Source: CAYNYM01 sp964644375 | Lineage (GTDB): Bacteria > Desulfobacterota > DSM-4660 > Desulfatiglandales > HGW-15 | NCBI GenBank assembly: GCA_964644375.1 | Contig: CAZXWJ010000058.1 | Coordinates: 1-20,104, forward strand | Direction: 5' to 3' | Length of the DNA stretch: 20,104 nt | Shown here: positions 1 to 10,163 of the stretch, in pieces | Layout of the letters: the number at the start of each line of letters is the position of its first letter | How positions within the stretch are numbered: the stretch's first letter is position 1 | Translations under genes and position numbers: made by a program | The notes under the pieces: generated by a model | What the model was told of the DNA's origin: nothing | Databases searched by the model: none | Seen by the model: the letters and a program-made list of their open reading frames with translations, nothing else

Positions 1-68
1 TCGAGGATATCCGCAAAGAGGACGAGGCCATGGCCGCAGCCCTGGAGCAGGTGTGCAAGTTGCTGTAG
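1..68 (+). CDS. C-terminal end of an unidentified protein (partial, 5' end outside window)
   Basis: An open frame enters from the left edge, with its first complete codon at position 3, and ends with TAG at 66-68. It gives 21 residues that are acidic and alanine-rich and end in EQVCKLL. The piece is too short to assign to a family. It is followed by 167 bp without a gene before sdhC, so it probably belongs to a different transcription unit. Coding status is inferred only from the open frame and its position upstream of a well-defined gene; a chance open frame of this length is possible. Confidence 0.4.
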   Translation, partial: EDIRKEDEAMAAALEQVCKLL

Positions 69-235
69 ACGGTGTCTATTTTTATTACTTCGAACTTCAG
101 ACTCTTTTTGTAAGCCCTTGTAAAGGACTTCTTTGCCCCTGAAGGCTTGCACAAAAATGTAACGTTATTTTTGCGCGAATCCTTTGGACGGCGTATCTTT
201 TTCAAAACTCTTTTCCAACCCGGGGAACCGTAGAG

Positions 236-877
236 ATGAACTGGTTTGTACGTGCTTTGTGTTCTTCAATCGGTAAGAAGTTGCTGATGGCCTTGACGGG
301 TTTGGCCTTTTGCGGTTTTCTTCTCATGCACCTGATCGGAAACCTCACCGTTTACGGAGGAAAAGGGCTCTTCCTCTCTTATGTCGAACACCTCCATGCC
401 TGGGGTTACCTGATTACCGTCGCGGAATGGGGTCTTGTGCTTTTCGGAATCATCCACATCGCTACGGGTCTGCTTCTTTTCTATGAGAACAGAAAGGCAC
501 GCCCCATCGCTTATGCGGTCAAAAAATGGGCGGGCGGCCGGACCATAGGCTCGGCCACAGCGCCTTACACAGGTGCACTCATCCTGATTTTTGTCTTTTT
601 TCACCTGCTCACCTTTCGGTTGGTGGAAAAGACCGATATCAACGATTTTGTCATTCTTTCACAGACCTTCGCAACATTCGGATATGTTCTTTTTTATGTC
701 CTGGGGGTTATCATCGTGGCCGTTCATGTGAGTCACGGGTTCTGGAGCGGATTTCAGACCATCGGTCTCAACCACCCGAAGTATATGCCCCTGATCAGGC
801 GTCTCGGCATTGCGCTCAGTATCGTCTTAGGGATCGGGTTCGGTTCGATTCCTGTCTATGTATTTTCGATTATGTAA
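236..877 (+). CDS. sdhC: Succinate dehydrogenase/fumarate reductase cytochrome b subunit (diheme, B-type)
   Basis: This 213-residue protein is the membrane anchor of succinate:menaquinone oxidoreductase, carrying haem b and the quinone site. It has five hydrophobic segments (about 14-37, 59-82, 109-128, 149-168 and 188-210). Histidines H32, H74, H123 and H164 lie in successive helices and are spaced as in the Wolinella and Bacteroidetes-type single-subunit diheme anchors, so two haems b are expected (inference by family). The N-terminal MNWFVRALCSSIGKKLLMALTG segment and the HVSHGFWSGFQTIGLNHP segment are typical of the cytochrome b558 family. No separate sdhD is present, as expected for type B. 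The flavoprotein gene starts 11 bp downstream, in the same operon. Upstream of the ATG only a loose GGGGAA Shine-Dalgarno is visible. Direction in vivo (succinate oxidation or fumarate reduction) cannot be told from sequence. Confidence 0.93.
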   Translation: MNWFVRALCSSIGKKLLMALTGLAFCGFLLMHLIGNLTVYGGKGLFLSYVEHLHAWGYLITVAEWGLVLFGIIHIATGLLLFYENRKARPIAYAVKKWAGGRTIGSATAPYTGALILIFVFFHLLTFRLVEKTDINDFVILSQTFATFGYVLFYVLGVIIVAVHVSHGFWSGFQTIGLNHPKYMPLIRRLGIALSIVLGIGFGSIPVYVFSIM

Positions 878-888
878 GGAGGATATTC

Positions 889-2798
<1,910 letters not shown>

Positions 2799-2802
<4 letters not shown>

Positions 2803-3563
2803 GCGAGACGATCAACCTGACACTCAAAGTCTGGCGTCAAAAGTATCCCGATCAAAAGGGGCGTTTCGAGACATACGAGGCAAACGAAATTTCAAAGGAC
2901 ATGTCATTTCTCGAGATGCTTGACGTCGTCAATGATCGACTCACCCTGGAAGGAAAAGATCCTATCGCCTTTGACCATGACTGCAGGGAGGGAATTTGCG
3001 GGACCTGCGGGAGCGTCGTTAACGGCATACCGCATGGTCCGGAGCGTGGTACGACCCTGTGCCAGCTTCATATGCGCCACTTCAAACAGGGGGACACCTT
3101 AGTCATCGAACCTTTTCGTGCCCGTGCCTTTAAGGTCATCAAGGATCTCGTGGTGGACCGCAGTCCCCTGGACCGCATCATTCAGGCCGGCGGCTATGTC
3201 TCGGTCAATACCGGAGGCGCGCCCGAGGCCAACGATATCCCGATTGCATCGCAAAGGGCCGAGCTTGCCATGGATGCCGCAGCCTGTATTGGATGCGGAG
3301 CCTGTGTCGCCGCCTGTCCCAATGCCTCGGCCATGCTTTTCGTGGGGGCGAAGATCTCGCATCTGGCTCTCCTGCCCCAGGGAAAACCGGAGCAGGCAAG
3401 GCGTGCCCTTTCCATGCTGACAAAGATGGACGAACTGGGTTTCGGCAATTGCAGCAACGAAACGGAATGCGAGGCGGTATGCCCTAAAGAAATCTCTATT
3501 TCCAATATCGCCCGATTTAACCGGGAATTCTTCAAGGCGAGTCTTCTTTCATCGGAAGAATAG
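2799..3563 (+). CDS. sdhB: Succinate dehydrogenase/fumarate reductase iron-sulfur subunit
   Basis: This 254-residue subunit wires electrons between FAD in SdhA and the haems and quinone in SdhC. The N-terminal ferredoxin domain has the [2Fe-2S] ligands C62, C67, C70 and C88 (CREGICGTC and a later C). The C-terminal domain has C163, C166, C169 and C173 (CIGCGACVAACP), followed by C218, C224 and C228 (CSNETECEAVCP), which together supply the [4Fe-4S] and [3Fe-4S] clusters. All expected cysteines are present and the length is usual. It starts with ATG in the ATGA overlap with sdhA and is the third gene of the operon. mdh follows after 43 bp. Confidence 0.95.
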
Positions 3564-3606
3564 ATCTCATATTTTATAAACTCTCAAACAAATAAGGAGC
3601 CCTATC

Positions 3607-4545
3607 ATGAGAAAAAAAGTCACTGTTGTCGGGGCTGGTAACGTGGGTGCAACGGCTGCCATGCGTCTTGCGGAGAAGGAGCTGGCGGATGTGGTCCTGA
3701 TCGATGTCCTGGAAGGCGTTCCCCAAGGAAAGGCCCTGGATCTGGCCGAGGCCGCACCGGTAGAAAAGCATGACTGCACCATTATCGGCTGTTCCGGCGA
3801 ATACGAGGAGGCGAAGGATTCCCAGATCGTTATCATTACTGCCGGGATTCCCCGAAAGCCCGGAATGAGTCGGGACGACCTGCTTAGCACCAACAAGGGC
3901 ATCATGCAGAAGGTGGTCAAGGAGGTGACCGCCGTTGCCCCGGAGTCCATCCTGATCATCGTGAGCAATCCGCTGGACGCCATGTGCCATGTGGCCTTCG
4001 ATACAAGCGGATTTCCTAAGAACCGAATCGTGGGCATGGCGGGGGTCCTGGACTCGGCCCGGTTTTCCACATTCATCGCCCGGGAACTCGACGTGTCGGT
4101 GGAAAACATCCACGCCTTTGTGCTGGGCGGACACGGGGATACCATGGTGCCTGTAAGCCGGTATTCCACGGTGGCAGGGATTCCCATCACGGAACTGCTT
4201 TCCGCTGAAAGGATCGCGGCCCTGGAAGACCGGACGCGAGGTGGTGGTGCCGAGATCGTCGGTCTCCTCAAGACGGGCAGCGCCTATTATGCTCCTGCAT
4301 CCGCCGCAGTGCAAATGGCGGAGGCGATCCTCAAAGACAAGAAGAAAATCCTGCCCTGTGCGGCCTATCTGGAAGGAGAATACGGAATTCATGATCTCTT
4401 TATCGGCGTTCCCGTCAAACTTGGGGCATCGGGTGTCGAAGAAATCATCGAGATCCGCCTCAACGAAGACGAAAACAGGGCCATTCAACACTCGGCCGAT
4501 GCCGTAAGGGAGTTGGTTGAAGACATGAAGCGTTTGGGAGGATGA
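3607..4545 (+). CDS. mdh: Malate dehydrogenase (NAD-dependent, LDH-like family)
   Basis: This 312-residue enzyme interconverts malate and oxaloacetate in the cytoplasm. The Rossmann motif VVGAGNVGATAA is at residues 7-18, and D33 after beta-2 favours NAD over NADP. The active-site loop RKPGMSRDD supplies R83 and R89, with an arginine where lactate dehydrogenases have glutamine, which marks malate specificity. NPLDAM begins at N121, R152 follows, and the catalytic histidine is H176 in GGHGDTMVP. It belongs to the bacterial LDH-like MDH group (as in Bacillus and Chlorobium) rather than the E. coli type. A clear AAGGAG lies upstream of the ATG. Its place between sdhCAB and fumarase makes one C4-dicarboxylate oxidation/reduction module. 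Confidence 0.96.
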   Translation: MRKKVTVVGAGNVGATAAMRLAEKELADVVLIDVLEGVPQGKALDLAEAAPVEKHDCTIIGCSGEYEEAKDSQIVIITAGIPRKPGMSRDDLLSTNKGIMQKVVKEVTAVAPESILIIVSNPLDAMCHVAFDTSGFPKNRIVGMAGVLDSARFSTFIARELDVSVENIHAFVLGGHGDTMVPVSRYSTVAGIPITELLSAERIAALEDRTRGGGAEIVGLLKTGSAYYAPASAAVQMAEAILKDKKKILPCAAYLEGEYGIHDLFIGVPVKLGASGVEEIIEIRLNEDENRAIQHSADAVRELVEDMKRLGG

Positions 4546-4599
4546 ATGCCTTGAATCTTTCAGGACCGTATGGGTTTACCTTTTTGAAAAGAGACCGTC

Positions 4600-6210
4600 A
4601 TGACCGATGAATTCATCTACCGGGAACCTTTTCCCCTTGCAAAAGATGACACAACCTACCGTTTACTCACGGATAATTACGTGACGACCACATCTTTTCA
4701 GGGAAACAGGGTCATCACCATTGAACCGGAGGGACTCACTGCTTGTGCTGAAGCGGCATTCAAAGACGTTGCTCACCTTTTGAGGACCGCCCACCTTGAT
4801 CAGTTGGCGGAAATACTCAAGGATCCCGAGGCTTCTGAAAACGATCGATACGTTGCCTTGGAAATGCTCAAGAATGCCGCCATAGCCGCGGAGGGTGAGT
4901 TTCCCATGTGCCAGGACACGGGCACCGCCATCATTATGGGAAAGAAAGGGCAAGGCGTCTGGACCGGGTATTCGGATGAAGAGGCCCTTTCAAGGGGTGT
5001 TTTCAGGGCCTATACGAAAAACAATCTAAGATATTCCCAAAACGCTCCCCTTACCATGTACAAGGAAATCAACACGGGCTGCAATTTGCCCGCCCAGGTC
5101 GAGATTTATGCCAGCCAAGGAAATACCTACGATTTCCTCTTCATCGCCAAAGGAGGGGGGTCAGCCAACAAGACCTATCTCTACCAGGAGACCAAGGCAA
5201 TCCTGAACCCCGACACACTCATGGATTTCATGATCGGGAAGATGAAGACGCTTGGCACGGCGGCCTGCCCTCCCTATCACCTTGTTTTTGTCATTGGTGG
5301 TACTTCCGCCGAATTCAATCTGAAGACCGTCAAGCTGGCTTCCACTGGGTATTTGGACACGCTTCCCCGAGCGGGCAATGAATCTGGGCAGGCTTTCAGG
5401 GATAAATCCCTTGAAGAGTCACTGCTTATAAAATCACATGACCTGGGCATTGGCGCCCAATTCGGGGGCAAGTATTTTTGCCTGGATGTCAGGGTCATTC
5501 GCCTCCCCAGACACGGAGCCTCTTGTCCGGTGGGCCTGGGAGTGAGTTGCAACGCCCACAGGAATATCAAGGCGAAAATAGGCGCCGAGGGAATTTTCCT
5601 GGAACAACTGGAGATCAATCCCGGCCGTTTTCTTCTTGGTTCGAGTCGCGACGGACCGGAGGTAGTGAGTATCGATCTCGAACGTCCCATGGAGGATATT
5701 CGAGCGGATTTGAGCCGGTATCCGATTGCGACGCCCCTCAAACTCAACGGCAGGATGGTGGTGGCTCGGGATATCGCACATTCCAAACTCAAAGAACGTC
5801 TGGAAAGAGGAGAGGATCTGCCCGCTTATTTCAAAGAGCATATCATCTATTATGCGGGGCCCGCAAAAACACCTGAAGGTTATGCCTCCGGATCCTTCGG
5901 ACCCACCACGGCGGGAAGAATGGATCCATATGTAGCCCTTTTTCAACAGAAAGGCGCTTCCCTGGTCATGCTCGCAAAAGGAAATCGGTCAAAAGAGGTC
6001 AAGGAGGCCTGCAAAAAATACGGCGGATTTTTCCTCGGATCGATCGGAGGCCCTGCGGCAAGGTTGGGCAAAGAGTGCATCACGGATATGGAAATTCTGG
6101 AATATCCCGAGCTGGGGATGGAGGCCGTTTTCAGGATTACGGTCAAGGACTTTCCGGCCTTTATCATCATAGACGACAAGGGCCATGATTTCTTTGAAGA
6201 TCTCCTGTAG
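4600..6210 (+). CDS. fumA: Class I fumarate hydratase (iron-sulfur, fused alpha and beta regions)
   Basis: This 536-residue enzyme hydrates fumarate to malate using an oxygen-labile [4Fe-4S] cluster. Three cysteines fit the cluster ligands of class I fumarases: C104 (MCQDTGTA), C223 (ACPPYH) and C317 (GVSCNAHRN). The N-terminal alpha region runs to about residue 345, and the C-terminal beta region follows (SGRD-like and GPTTAGRMDPY segments), so both halves are in one chain as in E. coli FumA/FumB. Many anaerobes instead split them into two genes. The ATG at 4600 has only a weak purine-rich upstream sequence (GAAAAGAG), and no better in-frame start is visible because the frame is closed just upstream. 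It is 54 bp after mdh and the last gene of this module. Dependence on a labile cluster fits an anaerobic lifestyle. Confidence 0.94.
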   Translation: MTDEFIYREPFPLAKDDTTYRLLTDNYVTTTSFQGNRVITIEPEGLTACAEAAFKDVAHLLRTAHLDQLAEILKDPEASENDRYVALEMLKNAAIAAEGEFPMCQDTGTAIIMGKKGQGVWTGYSDEEALSRGVFRAYTKNNLRYSQNAPLTMYKEINTGCNLPAQVEIYASQGNTYDFLFIAKGGGSANKTYLYQETKAILNPDTLMDFMIGKMKTLGTAACPPYHLVFVIGGTSAEFNLKTVKLASTGYLDTLPRAGNESGQAFRDKSLEESLLIKSHDLGIGAQFGGKYFCLDVRVIRLPRHGASCPVGLGVSCNAHRNIKAKIGAEGIFLEQLEINPGRFLLGSSRDGPEVVSIDLERPMEDIRADLSRYPIATPLKLNGRMVVARDIAHSKLKERLERGEDLPAYFKEHIIYYAGPAKTPEGYASGSFGPTTAGRMDPYVALFQQKGASLVMLAKGNRSKEVKEACKKYGGFFLGSIGGPAARLGKECITDMEILEYPELGMEAVFRITVKDFPAFIIIDDKGHDFFEDLL

Positions 6211-6282
6211 AAATGAACGACCTCACCGCAGAGCAGCAGGGTATCTGCAACGGCATCGTAACACCGCAAGCGGCGGAAATTA

Positions 6283-6312
6283 AACCCTTATCCGGCGGGT
6301 TATCGGATTTTT
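6283..6312 (+). terminator. Possible weak intrinsic terminator after the fumarase gene
   Basis: A short stem AACCC/GGGTT (6283-6287 with 6297-6301) around a 9-nt loop is followed a few bases later by a T-rich stretch. Five pairs is short and the T-run is not immediate, so this is only a candidate end for the sdhCAB-mdh-fum transcript. The next gene has its own promoter-like sequence right after it. Confidence 0.3.
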
Positions 6313-6314
6313 AT

Positions 6315-6344
6315 TTGACAGACAAATGCAAAAATGCATATGTT
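6315..6344 (+). promoter_or_regulatory. Sigma70-type promoter upstream of the flavin oxidoreductase gene
   Basis: A perfect -35 box TTGACA (6315-6320) is followed after 18 bp by TATGTT (6339-6344), a moderate -10 box. This sits about 75 bp before the ATG at 6419, in the 208-bp gap after fum. It implies that the downstream gene is transcribed separately. The call is based on consensus matching by eye. Confidence 0.55.
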
Positions 6345-6418
6345 ACCTCTCATCATTTTAAGGCGGGGCCGTTCTATCCCTCCCACAACGTCTAAAATCA
6401 ACAGGGAAAACGCAACTA

Positions 6419-8338
6419 ATGTTGGAGAATCTGTTCTCACCATTTCGTGTCAAGCATTTGAACTTAAAAAACAGGATTGTCATGCCCGGCCTGGCATCCT
6501 TTCTTATCGAGGATGACGGTTCTGTTACCGACAAGACGATAGAGCATTACAGGAAGCGGGCCGCAGGCGGCCCTGCCATGGTCATAGTGGAGGCCCACTC
6601 CGTCGCGCCCGAAGGCATTGTCTCCAAGCATCAGGCAAGGCTTTACGATGATCGATTCATTGCCGGGCTCTCAAAAATTTCCGCAGCCATGAAGTCGGAA
6701 GGAACCGTACCCGCAATCCAGATTCACCATGCCGGAAGGCAGACAACACCCAGGGTTATCGACCGAACACCCTTCGCTCCCTCAACCCTCCCCTGCCCAT
6801 CCATCATGACGGAAGTGGAACCGCTGAGCATTGATGCCATTGAAAAAATCATAAAAGAGTTTGGCCAGGCCGCGCTCCGCGCTGTGGAGGCAGGCTTTGA
6901 ACTCTTAGAGATCCACGGGGCTCACGGTTATTTAATTAATCAGTTCCTTTCAAAATTTTCGAATATCAGAGAGGATCGATACGGCGGAGATACGAACGGG
7001 CGCACTCGCTTTGCCAAGGAAATAATCGAAGAAGTCAGGAGATGTCTGGGTAAAGATTTTCCGATTTCTTTCAAGATCAGCGCCCAAGAGTTTGTTGATG
7101 AGGGGCTTGATGTGGATGAGAGCATTGAAATCTTGCACCAACTCGTCTCATCGGGAGTGGATATCGTGCAGGTATCGGCAGGAAATGACGGAACGCCGGA
7201 GTGGATCAGCCAACCCATGTTCATGGAAAAGGCCTGTCTTTCGGATTCGGCGGCAAAGATCAAACAAGCCCTGGATGTTCCCATCATGACCGTTGGTAGA
7301 GTTAACGATCCTGTCCTGGCAGAGTCCATCATTGCCGAGGGTAAGGCCGATTTGGTCTGCATAGGCAGGGGCCTCCTTGCCGATCCGGAAATGCCGAAAA
7401 AGGCGCAAGCGGGGCAGATTGACGATATCAGGCTCTGTATAGCCTGCAATACCTGCATGGAATCTATCTTCAGGAAAGGGCGCATCGAATGCCTGGTAAA
7501 CCCCACCCTCGGACGAGAAAAGGAAATGGAGATTCACCCTGCCGAGACTCCGAAGAAGGTCATGGTGATCGGTGGCGGTCCCGGCGGCCTTAACGTCGCA
7601 TGGGTTGCAGCCAAGAGGGGACATGATGTCCATCTCTATGAAAAACAATCCGTTCTCGGCGGTCAATTGAACCTCGGAAGCATCACCACCTACAAGAGGG
7701 AATTGCTCAGCCTTATTCGTTACCAGACGAGGCAGGTCGAAAAATTTGGGGTGCGCATCCATATGACCAATGAGGTCACATTGGATACCGTAAAAAAGCG
7801 ACAACCGGATATTGTTGTCCTGGCCACGGGATCCATTCCGATTATGCCTGAAGTGCCCGGCATCGACAAACCGATTGTCTCTTCCCTGTCCCAGATCTTC
7901 ACAAGCCGCAAACCTGCCGTTAAAAAAACCGTCATCATCGGTGGAGGTGCAACCGGGTGTGAGGTCGCCCATCATCTTGCAGAAAACGCCTGCCCTGTCA
8001 CGGTTATCGAGCAACTCCCAAGTGTTGCGTCCAACCTTGAATCCATCACCAGAAAGGTGCTTCTGAAGGAATTAAATGATCTGAACGTGGAATTTCTGAC
8101 TGAGCATAAATTGTCGTGTGTGGAAGACAACGGCGTGAAGGTCACCGACAAGGACGGGAGAGAATTTTTCATTGAGGCCCAGAAGGTCGTTATTGCGGTG
8201 GGAAATCGTCCGGATAACCGTCTTTTCGACCAAATCAAGTCACTGGGTATACCCGTTCACCAGATTGGGGACTGTCTGGAACCCAGGGGGGCAAAACAGG
8301 CCCTATTTGAAGGCGCGGTTATCGGCAGAGATATATAG
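6419..8338 (+). CDS. NADH:flavin oxidoreductase, 2,4-dienoyl-CoA reductase/enoate reductase type
   Basis: This 639-residue flavo-iron-sulfur enzyme has the full three-part architecture of the FadH/enoate reductase/trimethylamine dehydrogenase group. An Old Yellow Enzyme TIM barrel with FMN covers about 1-335, with HHAGRQ near 103-108 and the active-site HGAHGYLINQFLS from H166. A [4Fe-4S] motif has C340, C343, C346 and C358. The FAD and NAD(P)H Rossmann domains follow, with GGGPGG at 385-390 and GGGATG at 508-513. It likely reduces an activated carbon-carbon double bond of an enoyl or dienoyl substrate, but the substrate cannot be named from sequence. A GGGAAAA sequence lies about 11 nt before the ATG. 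It has its own promoter, and the next gene is convergent. It stands alone, without beta-oxidation neighbours, so its role is open. Confidence 0.9.
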   Translation: MLENLFSPFRVKHLNLKNRIVMPGLASFLIEDDGSVTDKTIEHYRKRAAGGPAMVIVEAHSVAPEGIVSKHQARLYDDRFIAGLSKISAAMKSEGTVPAIQIHHAGRQTTPRVIDRTPFAPSTLPCPSIMTEVEPLSIDAIEKIIKEFGQAALRAVEAGFELLEIHGAHGYLINQFLSKFSNIREDRYGGDTNGRTRFAKEIIEEVRRCLGKDFPISFKISAQEFVDEGLDVDESIEILHQLVSSGVDIVQVSAGNDGTPEWISQPMFMEKACLSDSAAKIKQALDVPIMTVGRVNDPVLAESIIAEGKADLVCIGRGLLADPEMPKKAQAGQIDDIRLCIACNTCMESIFRKGRIECLVNPTLGREKEMEIHPAETPKKVMVIGGGPGGLNVAWVAAKRGHDVHLYEKQSVLGGQLNLGSITTYKRELLSLIRYQTRQVEKFGVRIHMTNEVTLDTVKKRQPDIVVLATGSIPIMPEVPGIDKPIVSSLSQIFTSRKPAVKKTVIIGGGATGCEVAHHLAENACPVTVIEQLPSVASNLESITRKVLLKELNDLNVEFLTEHKLSCVEDNGVKVTDKDGREFFIEAQKVVIAVGNRPDNRLFDQIKSLGIPVHQIGDCLEPRGAKQALFEGAVIGRDI

Positions 8339-8358
8339 ATCCCCCCAACGAGTTCAAA

Positions 8359-8820
8359 TCAAGAGCCCTTCAACTCCTGGTAAGCCTGCTGGATTTCTTT
8401 GAATCTTTTTTCCGCCAGGACTCTGAACTCTTCCCCGAGATGCATCAATTTGTCGGGATGGTACTGATTGACAAGCCGCCTGTAGGCCGCCTTTATTTCA
8501 TCGGAAGAAGCGTTCCTTTCGATTCCTAGAACATCATAGGGGTCGTTGGGCGTCGTTTTATGGCTGGCCCTTTCTTGTTCCTCGAACCCCGATCCTTGAT
8601 GATAGCCCCCCTCGGCCCTTTTGGCATTTTCATGACGGGCACCATGGTGGGATTGGTTGGCCGGGCGTCGATGCCTATAGACGAAGTGATACCACCCGAG
8701 GACACCCAGCAAAAAAAGGTCGTCAATCCATCCCGGTCCTACAAAAAAATCAGGAAGAAGATCAAAGGGACAGAGGACATATAGAAAAATGGCAACGTAG
8801 AGCCAAAATTTAATGTCCAT
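8359..8820 (-). CDS. Membrane protein with DUF1232 region and C-terminal J domain (DnaJ-like)
   Basis: This 153-residue protein has an N-terminal hydrophobic region (about 5-48) containing CPFDLLPDFFVGPGWIDDLFLL, the signature of DUF1232 (YkvA-like) membrane proteins. A basic, polar, glycine-rich linker follows (about 50-90), then a J domain (about 93-150) with the HPD tripeptide at 121-123 that is needed to stimulate Hsp70 ATPase. It is probably a membrane-anchored Hsp70 co-chaperone; its client is unknown. The ATG at 8820 is preferred because AGGTGA lies 8 nt upstream. A GTG at 8832, immediately after the stop of the upstream gene, would add four residues. It lies 12 bp downstream of the rmlD-type gene on the same strand and is likely cotranscribed, although no functional link is evident. 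Confidence 0.8.
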   Translation of the reverse strand: MDIKFWLYVAIFLYVLCPFDLLPDFFVGPGWIDDLFLLGVLGWYHFVYRHRRPANQSHHGARHENAKRAEGGYHQGSGFEEQERASHKTTPNDPYDVLGIERNASSDEIKAAYRRLVNQYHPDKLMHLGEEFRVLAEKRFKEIQQAYQELKGS

Positions 8821-8832
8821 CCTCAATTTCAC

Positions 8833-9720
8833 CTAGGATATTAGAGCCTTGGCTTCCTTGATCAATTCCTCCCCGCAGGTCTCCAGGAAGGTATCCACAT
8901 CCTGTTTCCAGTCAACCATAATATTGAGGCCCTGTTTTTTTGCGCGCCGGTTTTCCAAAATACAGTTGGCCGGTCTCTGAGCCGCCTGAGGATAGTCTCG
9001 AATACTGCAGGGTTTGATATCGGCCTTGATCTGGAGTTTTTTCAGGATGTAACGAGCAAATTCGAGCCGACTGCAATAACCCTCCGATGTGGTGTGATAG
9101 GTCCCCTTGGTATCCACCTTCAAAAATTCTTTTATTTGAAGAGCAAGTCGGTGCGTCCAGGTGGGAGATCCGAATTGATCATCGACCACCTTGATCTCTT
9201 TGCTTTTTTTGTTATAAACATTAGAAAGTAGGGAATTGATGAAATTTTTCCCATGCAGGCCATAGAGCCAACCGGTTCGAAAAATGACGTAGTTAGGGGC
9301 ATTTTCCCGAACCGCCACCTCACTTTCCGTCTTGCTTTTGCCATAGGCACCGAGAGGGTCGGTTGCGTCATCCTCAAAATAGGGCTGGGGTATAGATTTT
9401 TCCCCATTAAAGACATAATCACTTGATATATGTATCAGTCTGCAATCAAACCTTGCGGAGCCCTGAGCCAAATTTCTGGGGCCTTCGACGTTGATTTTTC
9501 TGACAAGAAAGTCTTCTTTTTCACAGCCGTCAACATTTGTAAAGGCCGCACAGTTTATAATTATTTGCGGCGTGATACTCTGCAGGCTCTCGATGACCAT
9601 ATCCCAACTTACGATATCCAATTCTTTTTTATCAGGCGCAACAACGTCATGATCCTCACTAAGGACATTTTTACATTCGCTGCCGAGCCTGCCGTTGCTT
9701 CCCAAGAGTAAAATCTTCAT
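8833..9720 (-). CDS. rfbD: dTDP-4-dehydrorhamnose reductase family protein (RmlD/SDR superfamily)
   Basis: This 295-residue NAD(P)H-dependent reductase of the extended SDR superfamily has the nucleotide-binding motif GSNGRLG at residues 7-13, CAAFTNVDGCE at 57-67, ISSDYVFNG at 98-106 and the catalytic YGKSK pair Y126/K130. These are the hallmarks of RmlD, which makes dTDP-L-rhamnose for lipopolysaccharide or other surface glycans. Length is normal. The ATG has AGGGGGC about 9 nt upstream. The other rhamnose genes (rmlA, rmlB, rmlC) are not in the window, so the exact substrate is not assured; related family members act on other nucleotide sugars. It is divergent from the TRAP transporter cluster. 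Confidence 0.85.
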   Translation of the reverse strand: MKILLLGSNGRLGSECKNVLSEDHDVVAPDKKELDIVSWDMVIESLQSITPQIIINCAAFTNVDGCEKEDFLVRKINVEGPRNLAQGSARFDCRLIHISSDYVFNGEKSIPQPYFEDDATDPLGAYGKSKTESEVAVRENAPNYVIFRTGWLYGLHGKNFINSLLSNVYNKKSKEIKVVDDQFGSPTWTHRLALQIKEFLKVDTKGTYHTTSEGYCSRLEFARYILKKLQIKADIKPCSIRDYPQAAQRPANCILENRRAKKQGLNIMVDWKQDVDTFLETCGEELIKEAKALIS

Positions 9721-9976
9721 ACCAATGCTGCCCCCTGAAAATCCTTAAATGAAATAGCATATCATACAATATGAAAATTTCCAGCAAAATCTCACTCTTA
9801 ACCGCGCAAAATGGCGTGTTCGCTCCGTTCATTGAAAAAAATCCTGTAAATATACCGGTTCGTTAAAATTCGTATCTGTTAGCGATTTTTTTCTATTCAT
9901 CCGCGCCTTGAACGCGGTCTCTTTGGACGATGGCACATCATCGAATGAGACGTAAAGATCAGAGATAGATTTATAC

Positions 9977-10005
9977 TTGCTAAGTTTCCAAAATTAATGA
10001 TAATT
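9977..10005 (+). promoter_or_regulatory. Possible promoter for the TPR/TRAP cluster
   Basis: TTGCTA (9977-9982) and ATAATT (10000-10005) are separated by 17 bp. The match to sigma70 boxes is moderate, and the surrounding sequence is so AT-rich that chance matches are likely. The -10 overlaps the start of the 16-bp palindrome, which would suit control by a repressor. Confidence 0.3.
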
Positions 10006-10018
10006 TTACCGGTAAAAT
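10003..10018. repeat. Perfect 16-bp palindrome, candidate operator
   Basis: ATTTTACCGGTAAAAT is a perfect dyad about 145 bp upstream of the chosen start of the TPR gene, in an otherwise AT-rich divergent region. Perfect dyads of this size in promoter regions are typical binding sites for dimeric regulators. The regulator is not in the window and cannot be named. Confidence 0.4.
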
Positions 10019-10163
10019 ATAAACTAAGGTTTATCGGTTGTGCATTTCCGGATCGCACACCTCTCCCCGGACCCCGATTTGGATATCCCGAGGAAAGTTG
10101 AGTCTGTGGATTTTGTGGAACCCTGGGAACACACCACCATTTTCCGAGAAATCGAGTAGGCCT

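Larger units (their letters stand above)
9721..10163. other. AT-rich divergent intergenic region, no gene seen
   Basis: About 440 bp separate the minus-strand rmlD-type gene from the plus-strand TPR/TRAP cluster. The reading frame of the TPR gene is open back to a TTG at 10038, but that stretch has no Shine-Dalgarno sequence and no signal-peptide character, so it is treated as leader. The region contains a 16-bp palindrome and promoter-like boxes listed separately. I see no small gene or structured RNA that I can support. Confidence 0.6.

Noticed and set aside
112..154. Imperfect inverted repeat (AAGCC/GGCTT) after the first partial gene
   Set aside because: There are only five clean pairs around a long loop, with no T-run directly after, so it cannot be supported as a terminator.
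526..888. In-frame upstream extension of the SdhA reading frame
   Set aside because: It overlaps sdhC on the same strand and has no family similarity. The ATG at 889 has a strong AAGGAGG and gives the usual SdhA N-terminus.
10038..10163. TTG-initiated N-terminal extension of the TPR protein
   Set aside because: It has no Shine-Dalgarno sequence, its composition is unlike a signal peptide, and the proper signal sequence begins after the ATG at 10164.
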